Shown in pieces: positions 1 to 9,726 of a DNA stretch of 64,000 nucleotides; the first letter of the stretch is position 1; every line of letters starts with the position of its first letter. A model generated the notes under the pieces. The model searched no databases. It had not been told where the DNA came from and saw nothing but the letters and a program-made list of their open reading frames with translations. Source of the stretch: Fibrobacter sp. UWH6 (GTDB taxonomy: Bacteria > Fibrobacterota > Fibrobacteria > Fibrobacterales > Fibrobacteraceae); the NCBI RefSeq assembly GCF_900142465.1, contig NZ_FRAX01000004.1, forward strand, positions 62,001 through 126,000. Reading direction: 5' to 3'. Made by a program: the position numbers and the translations under genes.

Positions 1-2683
1 CGCGGTAAACAGGCATGTAGAGTTCCTTGCGGATCACCACGGGGCTGTTGATCTTCCATTCCATGCCACCCTTGATTTCCTGACGTTCGAGAGGACCATA
101 TTCTTCGGTAACGAAGCGGTCCTTGTCGGCGTAGATGCGGAATACGGATTCACCAACGGGAACATCCTTGGAACTGATGAAGTTGGTGTAGGGGATCATG
201 CCCTTGTTTTCGATGTTGGTTCGGCTGTACTGCATGTACACGAAGTCTCCCGGTTCCAAGTCCGTCAGGGGGAAGTGGGCCGTCTGGGATTCGTTGCCGC
301 CACCGACTTCGGTTGCATAGGTAATATAGGCACCGTTCAGGCTGGCCTTCTGCTTCAGCTTCATGTTGCTGTCGTAGACTTCCAGGGCGTTAATATAAAT
401 GCGGTCAAAACCGGGCAAGAAGTCGAAGGTTAACTCACGATAGATGGCGGCACCGCGCACATCCAGGATTTCCATGAGCATTTCTTCGGTGCGGGTCCAG
501 GCGAACCCCTTGTCGCTTGCGCCCTTGTCGGCCTTGAGGGCGTGCTTGTTGTAATGGACCACGGCGGGGAAGTCCCCATCTACGGCTTCGGCCTTGGCTT
601 CGGGGCGTAGCAGCTTCTTCAGGTCAGAGGTGCGGTCTTCCACCGGAGTAATGGGCTTTTGCAGGGTGCGGTTGTCAGCCTTGCCCAGGAAAGCCTTGGT
701 AGCCGACAGGAAACTCTTGGCATCTTCGTTATCGGGGCGCAGGGAAAGGGCCTTGGTCAGGCTCTTTTCGGCTTCGCGGTAATTGCGGGAATAGAAAAGG
801 ATCTTACCCTGGGTGGTCCAGATCTTATAATCGTTGCGGTCCTTGGCCAGAGTCTCTTCGCTAATGGCGCGTGCCTCTTCGTAGCGGCCCAGGAACATGA
901 GGGCGTCCATCAAGGCGGTTCCCAGTTCCACGCTCATGCCGAATCGTCCGCGGACACCATAAAGAACGTCCACCGCTTCGGCGTACTGGTCAAGCCCCAT
1001 GTAAGTCTTGGCCAGGTACACGCCCAGGCGGCTGCTGGGCTGGGTATCGTAAAGACGCTGCACCACAATCAGGGACTGGTTGCGCTGGCCCAGGCCCCAC
1101 AAGGCGTCGCTCAGGTTGATTACATATTCAGGATTGTTGGGAGTGTAGCGCAGGGCCCCTTCGGCACATTCGCGGGCGCGGCCATAGTCGAACAGTGCCT
1201 CGTACATTTCACCCAGAATGCTCAGGAGCTTTCCGTTCTTGCGGACCAGTTCCTTCTGGCTTTCAAAATGGCTGATACCCGGGCCGTACAGTTCCTTCAT
1301 CTGGTACACGAAACCGCAGTTGATCAGGTAAAGGGGTTCCTCGGGGTCCATCTTGTTGGCGCGCTCGAAGTAACTCAAGGCCACCAGGGGCTGATTTTCA
1401 AGCAGGCGGAGCAGGCCCACCTGGCTCATGATGGCGGCGTTGAACTTGGCCTGCTTCTTGGCGGCCTCGGCAGAGGCGTCTGCGGCAGGAGCGGCTCCCA
1501 TAGTCAAGCCTTCTACGGCTCGATCCATCAGTTTGCTGTACTTGCCCTTATTTATCCCCTGGGTCCAGGAGACGATCAAAATCCCGCGACCCTCATTATA
1601 TATATATCGACCGGTGTAATAGAAGTCGAACTTGTTCACCGTGTGGGTCAGGGTAAAATCCTGGGCATAAAGGATATTACCGTCGGCATCCTTGATCTTC
1701 TGGCGCTGCACGTCCAGGGTGGGGTTCCCCGGATCCACACCAAGGCGCACCAAAAGCACCTTGAACAGGTCCTGCTGGCTCACTTCGTCCTGGGGAATCA
1801 TGGCGCCGTACACAAACAGCGAAACATCCTCGGCCTTATTAGAAAGAACCAGGTCCGGGTCCTCGTTCTGGCGGGAAATCCCCATCCAGTGGTGCCAGAG
1901 GGTGTCCTTTACGGCCCAGTCGTAGCCCAGGGCGTCGGAATGATAGCTCTGGACGTTCTCCGGAGAAAGCTCGGGGCCCGTTTCCTGGGCGGTCTCCAGC
2001 ATCTGGAAGTCGGCGAAGAATTCCTTCCATTCTTCCTTGAGGGCACCGGGAGCCGGAACATCGTCGGTAGCCGACAGCGTCAGAGTATAAATATGGTTGC
2101 CGCCGCCGGTGACAAAGCCTACGGCCTCATAAGGGGTTTCGTAGCGCTTGCCGGCCACGTCAAAGAAGGCTCCGGTAGTCCCGAAAGCCTCTTCGGGGTA
2201 GGTTTCGGCCAGGGTGGCCTTCTTTCCGCTACTTTCGAAAGCCTGCATTTCTACCTGGGCTCGGTCCATCAGGCGCATAGGTTCGCCCTGGGGGAGTTCC
2301 ACTACTATAAGGACCGCACGACGCCCAGTGCTAGCATTATAAAATTCGTAGGGTACGCCGGATTCTCCGGCTTCGGGGCCGCTAATCAGGGCCCAGTCTG
2401 CGGGGTTCTTGACCTTGAAATTGAAACCGGCCGAACCGATGGCGCCAGAACGGGCTGATTTCTTAGCGGCGGGGGCGGACTTTGCCTGGCTGTTCAGGGT
2501 CGAGGCGGCTGTGGGGGTGCCGTCGTCGAAATAATCGTCGGCGTAACTACCCTGGGTAGTCTCTTCGGGGGCGGACTGGGGGGTGTTTTCGGTCAGGGGA
2601 GCACCGTTACCGGCACAGGAAACCAGAAAAAACAGCCCGAAAAGGGGGGCAAAACGGAACATTTGGGCAATTTTCAAATTCAT
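1..2683 (-). CDS. Lipoprotein with TPR repeats and a DUF3857-like C-terminal region (3' end outside window)
   Basis: The reading frame opens at ATG 2683 and stays open to the window edge, so about 894 codons are visible and the C-terminus is missing. The N-terminus is a lipoprotein signal: basic start, hydrophobic LFFLVSCAG with the lipobox Cys at about residue 23, then a Pro/Ser/Thr-rich tether. The middle carries several tetratricopeptide-like helical pairs (for example around 'LLRLLENQPLVALSYFERA' and 'KIWTTQGKILFYSRNYREA'). The last part before the edge looks like DUF3857, the beta-rich domain that often precedes a transglutaminase-like domain. I expect an envelope-anchored scaffold, possibly with a transglutaminase fold beyond position 1. 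Family assignment is by eye; no enzymatic residue is visible here. Confidence 0.75.
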   Translation of the reverse strand, partial: MNLKIAQMFRFAPLFGLFFLVSCAGNGAPLTENTPQSAPEETTQGSYADDYFDDGTPTAASTLNSQAKSAPAAKKSARSGAIGSAGFNFKVKNPADWALISGPEAGESGVPYEFYNASTGRRAVLIVVELPQGEPMRLMDRAQVEMQAFESSGKKATLAETYPEEAFGTTGAFFDVAGKRYETPYEAVGFVTGGGNHIYTLTLSATDDVPAPGALKEEWKEFFADFQMLETAQETGPELSPENVQSYHSDALGYDWAVKDTLWHHWMGISRQNEDPDLVLSNKAEDVSLFVYGAMIPQDEVSQQDLFKVLLVRLGVDPGNPTLDVQRQKIKDADGNILYAQDFTLTHTVNKFDFYYTGRYIYNEGRGILIVSWTQGINKGKYSKLMDRAVEGLTMGAAPAADASAEAAKKQAKFNAAIMSQVGLLRLLENQPLVALSYFERANKMDPEEPLYLINCGFVYQMKELYGPGISHFESQKELVRKNGKLLSILGEMYEALFDYGRARECAEGALRYTPNNPEYVINLSDALWGLGQRNQSLIVVQRLYDTQPSSRLGVYLAKTYMGLDQYAEAVDVLYGVRGRFGMSVELGTALMDALMFLGRYEEARAISEETLAKDRNDYKIWTTQGKILFYSRNYREAEKSLTKALSLRPDNEDAKSFLSATKAFLGKADNRTLQKPITPVEDRTSDLKKLLRPEAKAEAVDGDFPAVVHYNKHALKADKGASDKGFAWTRTEEMLMEILDVRGAAIYRELTFDFLPGFDRIYINALEVYDSNMKLKQKASLNGAYITYATEVGGGNESQTAHFPLTDLEPGDFVYMQYSRTNIENKGMIPYTNFISSKDVPVGESVFRIYADKDRFVTEEYGPLERQEIKGGMEWKINSPVVIRKELYMPVYR

Positions 2684-2759
2684 AAGCCAATAAAAAGCAA
2701 AAAATTTTCAAAAGACTCTTTTCAACTTTCGCAATTTTAATAAATTTGGAGTCAGTTGA

Positions 2760-3839
<1,080 letters not shown>

Positions 3840-3874
3840 TTTTAAGCTTCTAGCTTAAGAAAACTTAAAGGAAG

Positions 3875-3907
3875 CCCTCGTTGAAAAACGAGGGTTTTCT
3901 TTTTTTT
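3875..3907 (+). terminator. Intrinsic terminator of gap
   Basis: The stem CCCTCGTT/AACGAGGG (3875-3894, loop GAAA) is followed by TTTTCTTTTTTT. Confidence 0.85.
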
Positions 3908-3998
3908 ATGCCGTTTTCGCGGGCCGGACTTGGCCTGGTTTAGGGCCGGCTTAGACTCGGCCCGGCTTAGACCGGCTAGGGCAGACTGAATAAAAAAA

Positions 3999-4024
3999 GA
4001 GCGTTCCTCCACTGGAGGAACGCT
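3999..4024 (-). terminator. Intrinsic terminator, minus-strand reading, for the small peptide genes
   Basis: An 11-bp perfect stem AGCGTTCCTCC/GGAGGAACGCT (4000-4010 with 4014-4024) has an A-run at 3992-3998, which becomes a U-run on the minus strand. It lies 26 bases past the stop of the 68-residue minus-strand gene. Between the gap terminator and this hairpin (3910-3985) is a G+C-rich stretch with repeated GGCTTAG / GGCCCGG words and no open frame of note. Confidence 0.8.
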
Positions 4025-4050
4025 TCTTTTAAGCGATAAGAACCTGGCGC

Positions 4051-4257
4051 TTAGTTGTCTTCGTATTCAGAAGAGCCCCAGCCGTCAAGGTCACCAGCGG
4101 CACGGCCCAGGGTTGCTCCACCCAGGATCTCGTCGATGCCCTTGTCTTCGGATTCGTCTTCTTCTTCTTCGAAGATGGAGTTTTCTTCAAGCTCAACGTC
4201 TTCGTTAGGTACGATCGGTTCGTTGTCCAGGTCGTTATTAACCTTTTTACGTGCCAT
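4051..4257 (-). CDS. Small acidic peptide, possible double-glycine-leader precursor
   Basis: A 68-residue protein with a strong ribosome-binding site (AAGGAG, 4 bases before ATG 4257). Residues 18-40 are nearly all Glu/Asp, followed by 'IDEILGGATLG', where Gly46-Gly47 sits in a context like the Leu-x-x-x-Gly-Gly cut of peptidase-containing ABC exporters. The remaining 21 residues would be GATLG-type Gly/Asp-rich. It lies downstream of a second small gene (4363-4545) that has a much clearer GG leader, and the two share orientation with the upstream esterase lipoprotein. The gene looks real (RBS, terminator, codon use). The secreted-peptide reading is inference, weaker here than for its neighbour. 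Confidence 0.6.
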   Translation of the reverse strand: MARKKVNNDLDNEPIVPNEDVELEENSIFEEEEDESEDKGIDEILGGATLGRAAGDLDGWGSSEYEDN

Positions 4258-4362
4258 TTTTTCTCCTTGATGATGGCGTCTAAGATTTCTATCGCTATAT
4301 ATAACTCTTTTGTACAGAAAAAAACACTTTTTTTCTTACTTTTATAGAAATTTACACCATTA

Positions 4363-4545
4363 TTAGAATCTATTACACTTCGGTTCGCCGTTTTTGCCCT
4401 TATTGAAGTCCTTGCTGACGTCGCCGAGGGAACCTGCAATATCCAAACCGCCGAATTTTCCGCCGCCAGAAACCTGGTCCAGCTGATCTTCGTTCAGTTC
4501 GTCATCAGGATTTGCATTGCTGTTGGGATTGTAATATAGTTTCAT
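4363..4545 (-). CDS. Small peptide with a double-glycine type leader (bacteriocin/RiPP-like precursor)
   Basis: This 60-residue product has the leader signature 'DELNEDQLDQVSGG' at residues 15-28: alternating acidic/Leu/Val positions ending in Gly-Gly, as in class II bacteriocin and other precursors cut by C39-peptidase ABC exporters. After the cut, about 32 residues remain (rich in Gly, Lys, Asn, one Cys near the end). The start ATG 4545 is forced by an in-frame TAA 9 bases upstream; the RBS is poor (GGA abutting the ATG). The gene begins 17 bases after the stop of the esterase lipoprotein on the same strand and may be translated from the same transcript. No exporter or modifying enzyme is seen nearby. 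Function is unknown. Confidence 0.65.
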   Translation of the reverse strand: MKLYYNPNSNANPDDELNEDQLDQVSGGGKFGGLDIAGSLGDVSKDFNKGKNGEPKCNRF

Positions 4546-4562
4546 TCCAAATTAGACGGTCA

Positions 4563-5840
4563 TTAAAACTGCTCGAAGAACTTGTGGACCTCTTCGGGGA
4601 CCCAGGTGTCTTCCCAGCCCCAGCCGATACCCATGTTGCCGGTGTCGTGGGCGGTCCACTGGTGGTTTCCGGGCCAGCTGCAGAACTTTACGGGGAATCG
4701 TTCGTCTACCGTGGTAAAGTCGTGGCAGGTGTGGCCCGTGCTGCCCTGGTTTTCGGCCATGATTTCGCCGCTGGCGTCGGTAAATTGGCTATCTCCGTCG
4801 GAGGCCTTGCCGTTTTTCTTTAAAATTCGGGGGAGGGCGCTGTTCTTTGCCTTGTCGTAAAGGCAGCGGTCGTCGTTCTGGCCGTGAACATTCATCCAGG
4901 CCACGGGCAGGTTCTTGTCGGTACCCGCATCCTGGGGAAGCCAGATGTTGTAATCGGCCACGGCATAGGTGGCGGCGGCGCGGATACGTTCCTGGTAGTC
5001 CTGCATCAGGGAGTAAGAGAACATGGCTCCGAAACTAAAACCGGTAATGAACACGCGGCTGGTGTCGATACAGTAGTTGTCTTCGATGGTGGTGAGGGCC
5101 TGACCGAAGAAATCATGGTCTGCCTGACCCTGGTTCCACAGGCCATTTACCGCCTGGAGCGAGGCGAACATGTAGTTACCCTCGGTATCCTGGGCCTGCT
5201 GGCTGTAATAGGGAGTGGGGTGGTCGTAGTCCGGTGTGTGGTGGACGAAGTCCTCGGCGGAACTGCCGTAGCAGTGGAGGGCGATCAGCAGCTTGTAGGG
5301 CTTGGTATTGTCGTAATTCTTGGGCAGGGTGATAAAATATTCGCGGTAGGTACCGTTAACGTTGACCACATGATGCTCGCCATTTTCGACCAACTTGTCG
5401 GTCTTGAGGGTGGTTTCCCTGCCGCAACCCTTACTGGGGGTGGGGGCGTTCTTGAGGGCATAGCCGAATGCGTAGGAAGGCTCGGCAGGAACCGTTTCGG
5501 AAGAGGCGGGTTCCTCTTCGCTGGAGCTGGAAACCTCTTCGGAAGAACTTGAAATTTCTGCAATTTCGCTGGATGTGGGGGCCGGGTCTGCAATTTCGCC
5601 GGATTCGGAGCTTTCTGCCGGGACCGTATTTTCGCTAGGGTCGGGATTTTCGGCCGGAAACTGGTCTGCCGGGGTTTCGGGCTGGTTGATGCCGCTTTGC
5701 GGCTGTTCCTCTAATCCGGCAGAGGGATCAACCACAGGGGCGGCCGCATGAGGGGTGGAATCGTCGCTACAGGCCATGAACATGGCCAAACCCAAGGCGG
5801 AAAGCCCCGCCACAAAAGTTTTCTGGAAATTGTGCTTCAC
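4563..5840 (-). CDS. Lipoprotein alpha/beta-hydrolase, feruloyl/acetyl-xylan esterase (CE1/PHB-depolymerase type)
   Basis: A 425-residue protein with a lipobox (LAMFMAC, Cys near residue 24). About 100 residues of Ser/Glu/Pro-rich linker of the kind Fibrobacter uses between domains follow, and then an esterase domain. The domain shows 'LLIALHCYG' (oxyanion strand), the nucleophile elbow GFSFG and a late 'GNHQWT' that supplies the catalytic His, as in poly(3-hydroxybutyrate)-depolymerase-like feruloyl esterases. Several Cys could form disulphides outside the cytoplasm. A role in removing ferulate or acetyl groups from plant cell-wall xylan is the natural inference. A TATATTTGGGCG promoter-like motif lies at 5873-5884 on the same strand, 32 bases before the start. 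Two small peptide genes follow directly. Confidence 0.85.
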   Translation of the reverse strand: MKHNFQKTFVAGLSALGLAMFMACSDDSTPHAAAPVVDPSAGLEEQPQSGINQPETPADQFPAENPDPSENTVPAESSESGEIADPAPTSSEIAEISSSSEEVSSSSEEEPASSETVPAEPSYAFGYALKNAPTPSKGCGRETTLKTDKLVENGEHHVVNVNGTYREYFITLPKNYDNTKPYKLLIALHCYGSSAEDFVHHTPDYDHPTPYYSQQAQDTEGNYMFASLQAVNGLWNQGQADHDFFGQALTTIEDNYCIDTSRVFITGFSFGAMFSYSLMQDYQERIRAAATYAVADYNIWLPQDAGTDKNLPVAWMNVHGQNDDRCLYDKAKNSALPRILKKNGKASDGDSQFTDASGEIMAENQGSTGHTCHDFTTVDERFPVKFCSWPGNHQWTAHDTGNMGIGWGWEDTWVPEEVHKFFEQF

Positions 5841-5872
5841 AAGAACTCCTTATTGTATCCCGGGCAAAAATT

Positions 5873-5884
5873 CGCCCAAATATA
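5873..5884 (-). promoter_or_regulatory. TAnnTTT-type promoter motif for the esterase lipoprotein
   Basis: Minus-strand TATATTTGGGCG ends 32 bases upstream of ATG 5840. It matches the word found before many genes in this window (for example 7933, 34571, 44616, 50191, 62786). Confidence 0.5.
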
Positions 5885-5921
5885 ATCTACCCTAAAAAGA
5901 ACCCCCTTAATCTGGCCGAAC

Positions 5922-5953
5922 CAAAAATGCCATAGACGATTTGTCTATGGCAT
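5922..5953 (-). terminator. 11-bp inverted repeat, probable minus-strand terminator
   Basis: ATGCCATAGAC (5927-5937) pairs with GTCTATGGCAT (5943-5953) across a 5-base loop, followed on the minus strand by TTTTTGG. It is the second hairpin after the DUF6261-like gene and lies just upstream of the esterase promoter, so it would insulate the two. Between it and the next hairpin (5954-6045) I see nothing but A/T-rich sequence. Confidence 0.55.
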
Positions 5954-6045
5954 ACCTTGGATGAACATCAGGTAAACAAGTGTTAACCTAGAAACATAAT
6001 CGTAGGTTATACATATTTTATGATTTTGTAAGAAATTTGTTGTGT

Positions 6046-6080
6046 AAAAAAGCCCGGCCATTTTTTTTGATGGGCCGGGC
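6046..6080 (-). terminator. Intrinsic terminator of the DUF6261-like gene
   Basis: GCCCGGCC (6052-6059) pairs with GGCCGGGC (6073-6080). The AAAAAA at 6046-6051 gives the U-tract on the minus strand. It starts 25 bases after the stop of the gene ending at 6105. Confidence 0.8.
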
Positions 6081-6104
6081 GAACTCCTTTAATTAGTTTT
6101 GGGT

Positions 6105-6875
6105 TTAGGCTGCTTTCACTGCGGAGGCAATCACGGTTTTGTTTTCAGATTTTTCTTCTGTTTTTTCCTTGGCGTTTTGCTTGAGGGTTTGACGCAACTT
6201 GTAGACGGAACTGAATCGTTCGATGATTCCGTTGATGTTGTTGACGAAGTTCAGACAGTCTTCGTTACCTGATGCGCCAAGGCCTTCGGCGCCGGAGCAC
6301 ACGCGGTCGAAAATTTCGTTCAACTCATCGCGGGTGTGCTTGACCAGCTCCGTCTCGCGATTCCCCAAGGCGGCTGCGCGCTCGGCAGAAACCTCGATGA
6401 AACGCTCGTTGGCTTCCTTAAGCTGATCCAGGTAAACCTTGAAACCGCAAGCCTCCAGAGCGTTGGAATCCAGGGCGTAGCAACTCTCCACAATCCCCTT
6501 GATTATACCGCTAGTCTGATTCTGGGCAATTTTGTGGATGGTGGGAGCCTTGCTGAAGAACTCAACGATGTTTGCCGTTGTGTTCTGGATGACCGGATCC
6601 TGGCTGGGGAACTGCTGCAATCCCAGGGCGATACGTCGGCAGGCCACATAGATATCGGTGCGCTTGATATCAAGATCCTTGGTGGTTTCGAAGTTCTCGG
6701 TAGCGTTCAACTTTAACGCATCACTATATTTCTGGAATACATTTTCGTAGGCGGCTACGTTGTTTGAAAAGATGTCGGACGAAAGATACTTGGTGAATTT
6801 CAGACATTCGTAGTGGAATGCGCGAACTTCTTCGTTGCGCATACTATGGAAATTAATTCTTTTGATTTTGTTCAT
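6105..6875 (-). CDS. DUF6261-like protein, function unknown
   Basis: 256 residues, predicted all-helical and soluble, with no signal peptide. The N-terminus (basic, 'SMRNEEVRAFHYE') and overall length resemble DUF6261, a family of uncharacterised proteins of about 250 residues that is common in Bacteroidota and Fibrobacterota genomes. The last 30 residues are a Lys/Glu-rich tail ending in Ala-Val-Lys-Ala-Ala. The gene stands alone with its own terminator. No catalytic motif is visible and I assign no function. Family membership is from memory of the N-terminal pattern, so it is moderately certain. Confidence 0.65.
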   Translation of the reverse strand: MNKIKRINFHSMRNEEVRAFHYECLKFTKYLSSDIFSNNVAAYENVFQKYSDALKLNATENFETTKDLDIKRTDIYVACRRIALGLQQFPSQDPVIQNTTANIVEFFSKAPTIHKIAQNQTSGIIKGIVESCYALDSNALEACGFKVYLDQLKEANERFIEVSAERAAALGNRETELVKHTRDELNEIFDRVCSGAEGLGASGNEDCLNFVNNINGIIERFSSVYKLRQTLKQNAKEKTEEKSENKTVIASAVKAA

Positions 6876-7122
6876 ATTTTAATCCTTTATATAAGAAAGT
6901 TTGTTTGTCTTTTTTAGGATAATTGTTCGAACATTTCCTTGCAAAAGAATGTACAAAAAAAGTTTTCGAAAAAACCACATTTTTGGGGGGGTGTTCCGTA
7001 TGAACTGGCCATTTTGGCGTATGAATGAAGAAAAAAATGCATTTTTCTGATTTTTGATACTGAACAAATGAGTAAAATTTACAATAAATGCTGTTCAAAT
7101 TAGCAGCTAAAAAGTGGGGGAA
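6876..7122. other. Intergenic A/T-rich stretch
   Basis: No gene or strong signal is seen between the DUF6261-like start and the tandem repeat. The sequence is A/T-rich with a run of G (about 6985) and would contain the promoter of the minus-strand gene; I could not pick one promoter with confidence. Confidence 0.4.
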
Positions 7123-7268
7123 GTACGTTGGATTGCATCCAAAAGGGTGTCCCAAAAACGGGAAAGTGCGTCGGATTGAATCCCAAGGCAAATCCATTAC
7201 GCGGGAAAGTGCGTCGGATTGAATCCTATGGGTATCCCTTGCGCGGGATGGTGCTTCGGATTGAATCC
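7123..7268 (+). repeat. Tandem repeat, about 43-bp period, four copies
   Basis: The 18-base core GTGCGTCGGATTGAATCC occurs at 7166-7183 and 7209-7226, with variants at 7123-7140 (GTACGTTGGATTGCATCC) and 7251-7268 (GTGCTTCGG...). Spacing is 43, 43 and 42 bases. The segments between cores share GCGGGAAA near their ends. The period is not a multiple of three, so the open frame across it changes reading of the core from copy to copy. This argues for a non-coding repeat. Confidence 0.8.
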
Positions 7269-7323
7269 AACGGACGGAGGTTTGCTCCTATATTTGGTAT
7301 AGGAATCTAAGAAGGAGTTGCTT

Positions 7324-7916
7324 ATGTCTAAATATGTAGTCAAGAACATTCAGTGTGGAATTCGAGGGCTTCCCCAACATCTACAAGACGGATGAATCGG
7401 TGTATACCCGCATGATGAACAAGGGTGCCGAAAGTGAAGAAGAAGCCGACAAGCTCTCCATAGATGAACGGAACGACCTTGAAACCGAATTTTTGGTAAA
7501 TCTGAACGAAAATAATTCGGTTTACAGCGGAGATGGTTACGCAGACTTTTATGATGATGAAGAATGTGGCGGCGAACTCAACGATTTCCGCAATGGACAT
7601 TCCCTTAGCAAGCATCTTGAGCGCGGTTGCCACTTTCAAGAGCGCATGCAATGAAGATTATCTTCTGGAGGAATTTGCCTACTGGAAAAAGAAGAATAAG
7701 CTGCTTAAGGGCGAAGACTTCAAGGCCGCCTGTGAAAAGGCCCGTAAACTGCTGGATTTGACCAACGCCTGTGGCAAAATTATCGGCGAAATCGAAACTA
7801 GCGAAGTCGAAACCCTTGATTCAGAAGACGGAATCCACATCCTCAGCTATAATCTTTGGCCGAAATCCAAATGGATCGATTCTCCAGGTGGCCTCGGCGT
7901 AAGACGGATGCCTTAA
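7324..7916 (+). pseudogene. Hypothetical gene broken across three frames (or two overlapping small genes)
   Basis: A good ribosome-binding site (GAAGGAG) precedes ATG 7324, but that frame ends after 23 codons. Strong coding character (codon use, acidic soluble protein) then continues in the next frame from about 7352 to 7654, and in the third frame from about 7560 or ATG 7593 to the stop at 7916. The middle piece reads 'FEGFPNIYKTDESVYTRMM...' and the last 'YLLEEFAYWKKKNKLLKG...'. Either two single-base indels have split one gene of about 195 codons, or a 5' frameshift precedes two genes overlapping by about 60 bases. I recognise no family. It borders the restriction-modification locus on its left and may be island cargo. 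Confidence 0.5.
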
Positions 7917-7932
7917 GTCGGTTAATTTATTT

Positions 7933-7944
7933 TATATTTAGCCC
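7933..7944 (+). promoter_or_regulatory. TAnnTTT-type promoter motif upstream of hsdM
   Basis: TATATTTAGCCC lies 44 bases before the hsdM start; the same 12 bases recur at 62786-62797 before the ahbD-like gene. Confidence 0.45.
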
Positions 7945-7988
7945 TAGACAAAGGTTTTGTTTTGGGGCTCATTTTTTAAGGTACATTT

Positions 7989-9515
<1,527 letters not shown>

Positions 9516-9644
9516 TGGGGGAGGAATCCCCCTCGCTCCAGCCGCTAACGCGTCTTCCGCTACCCCCTCTCCTAGGGAGATCCCTAAAACCCCGATGCAG
9601 GAAAGGGTCATTAAATCGCAAAAAGTTGATTTAAGTGTATGTTT

Positions 9645-9698
9645 ATCACGTTTTCTGCAAGAATTTTGAGCGGAAAATCACATTTTCTGCAAAAATTT
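9645..9698 (+). repeat. Two 22-bp direct repeats in the leader of the AAA/DUF4143 gene
   Basis: ATCACGTTTTCTGCAAGAATTT (9645-9666) is repeated at 9677-9698 with 2 mismatches, 32 bases apart (three helical turns). They lie 29 bases before the start codon, followed by GTATATTGA, a promoter-like word. A regulator binding both half-sites is possible. Confidence 0.6.
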
Positions 9699-9726
9699 GT
9701 ATATTGACTCTTGAACGAGGCGTCTT

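Noticed and set aside
659-2458. A 599-codon open frame on the plus strand
   Set aside because: It is antisense to the TPR/DUF3857 lipoprotein, whose lipobox and repeats are convincing. The composition (Gln/Val/Gly/His-rich) is that of an antisense shadow in G+C-biased codons.
7123-7268. CRISPR array
   Set aside because: Only four units, an 18-base core with drift in the first and last copies, similar rather than unique spacers, and no cas genes in the window.
7128-7310. 60-codon protein in the 43-bp repeat
   Set aside because: The repeat period breaks the reading frame, so the translation of the core changes from copy to copy; no RBS.
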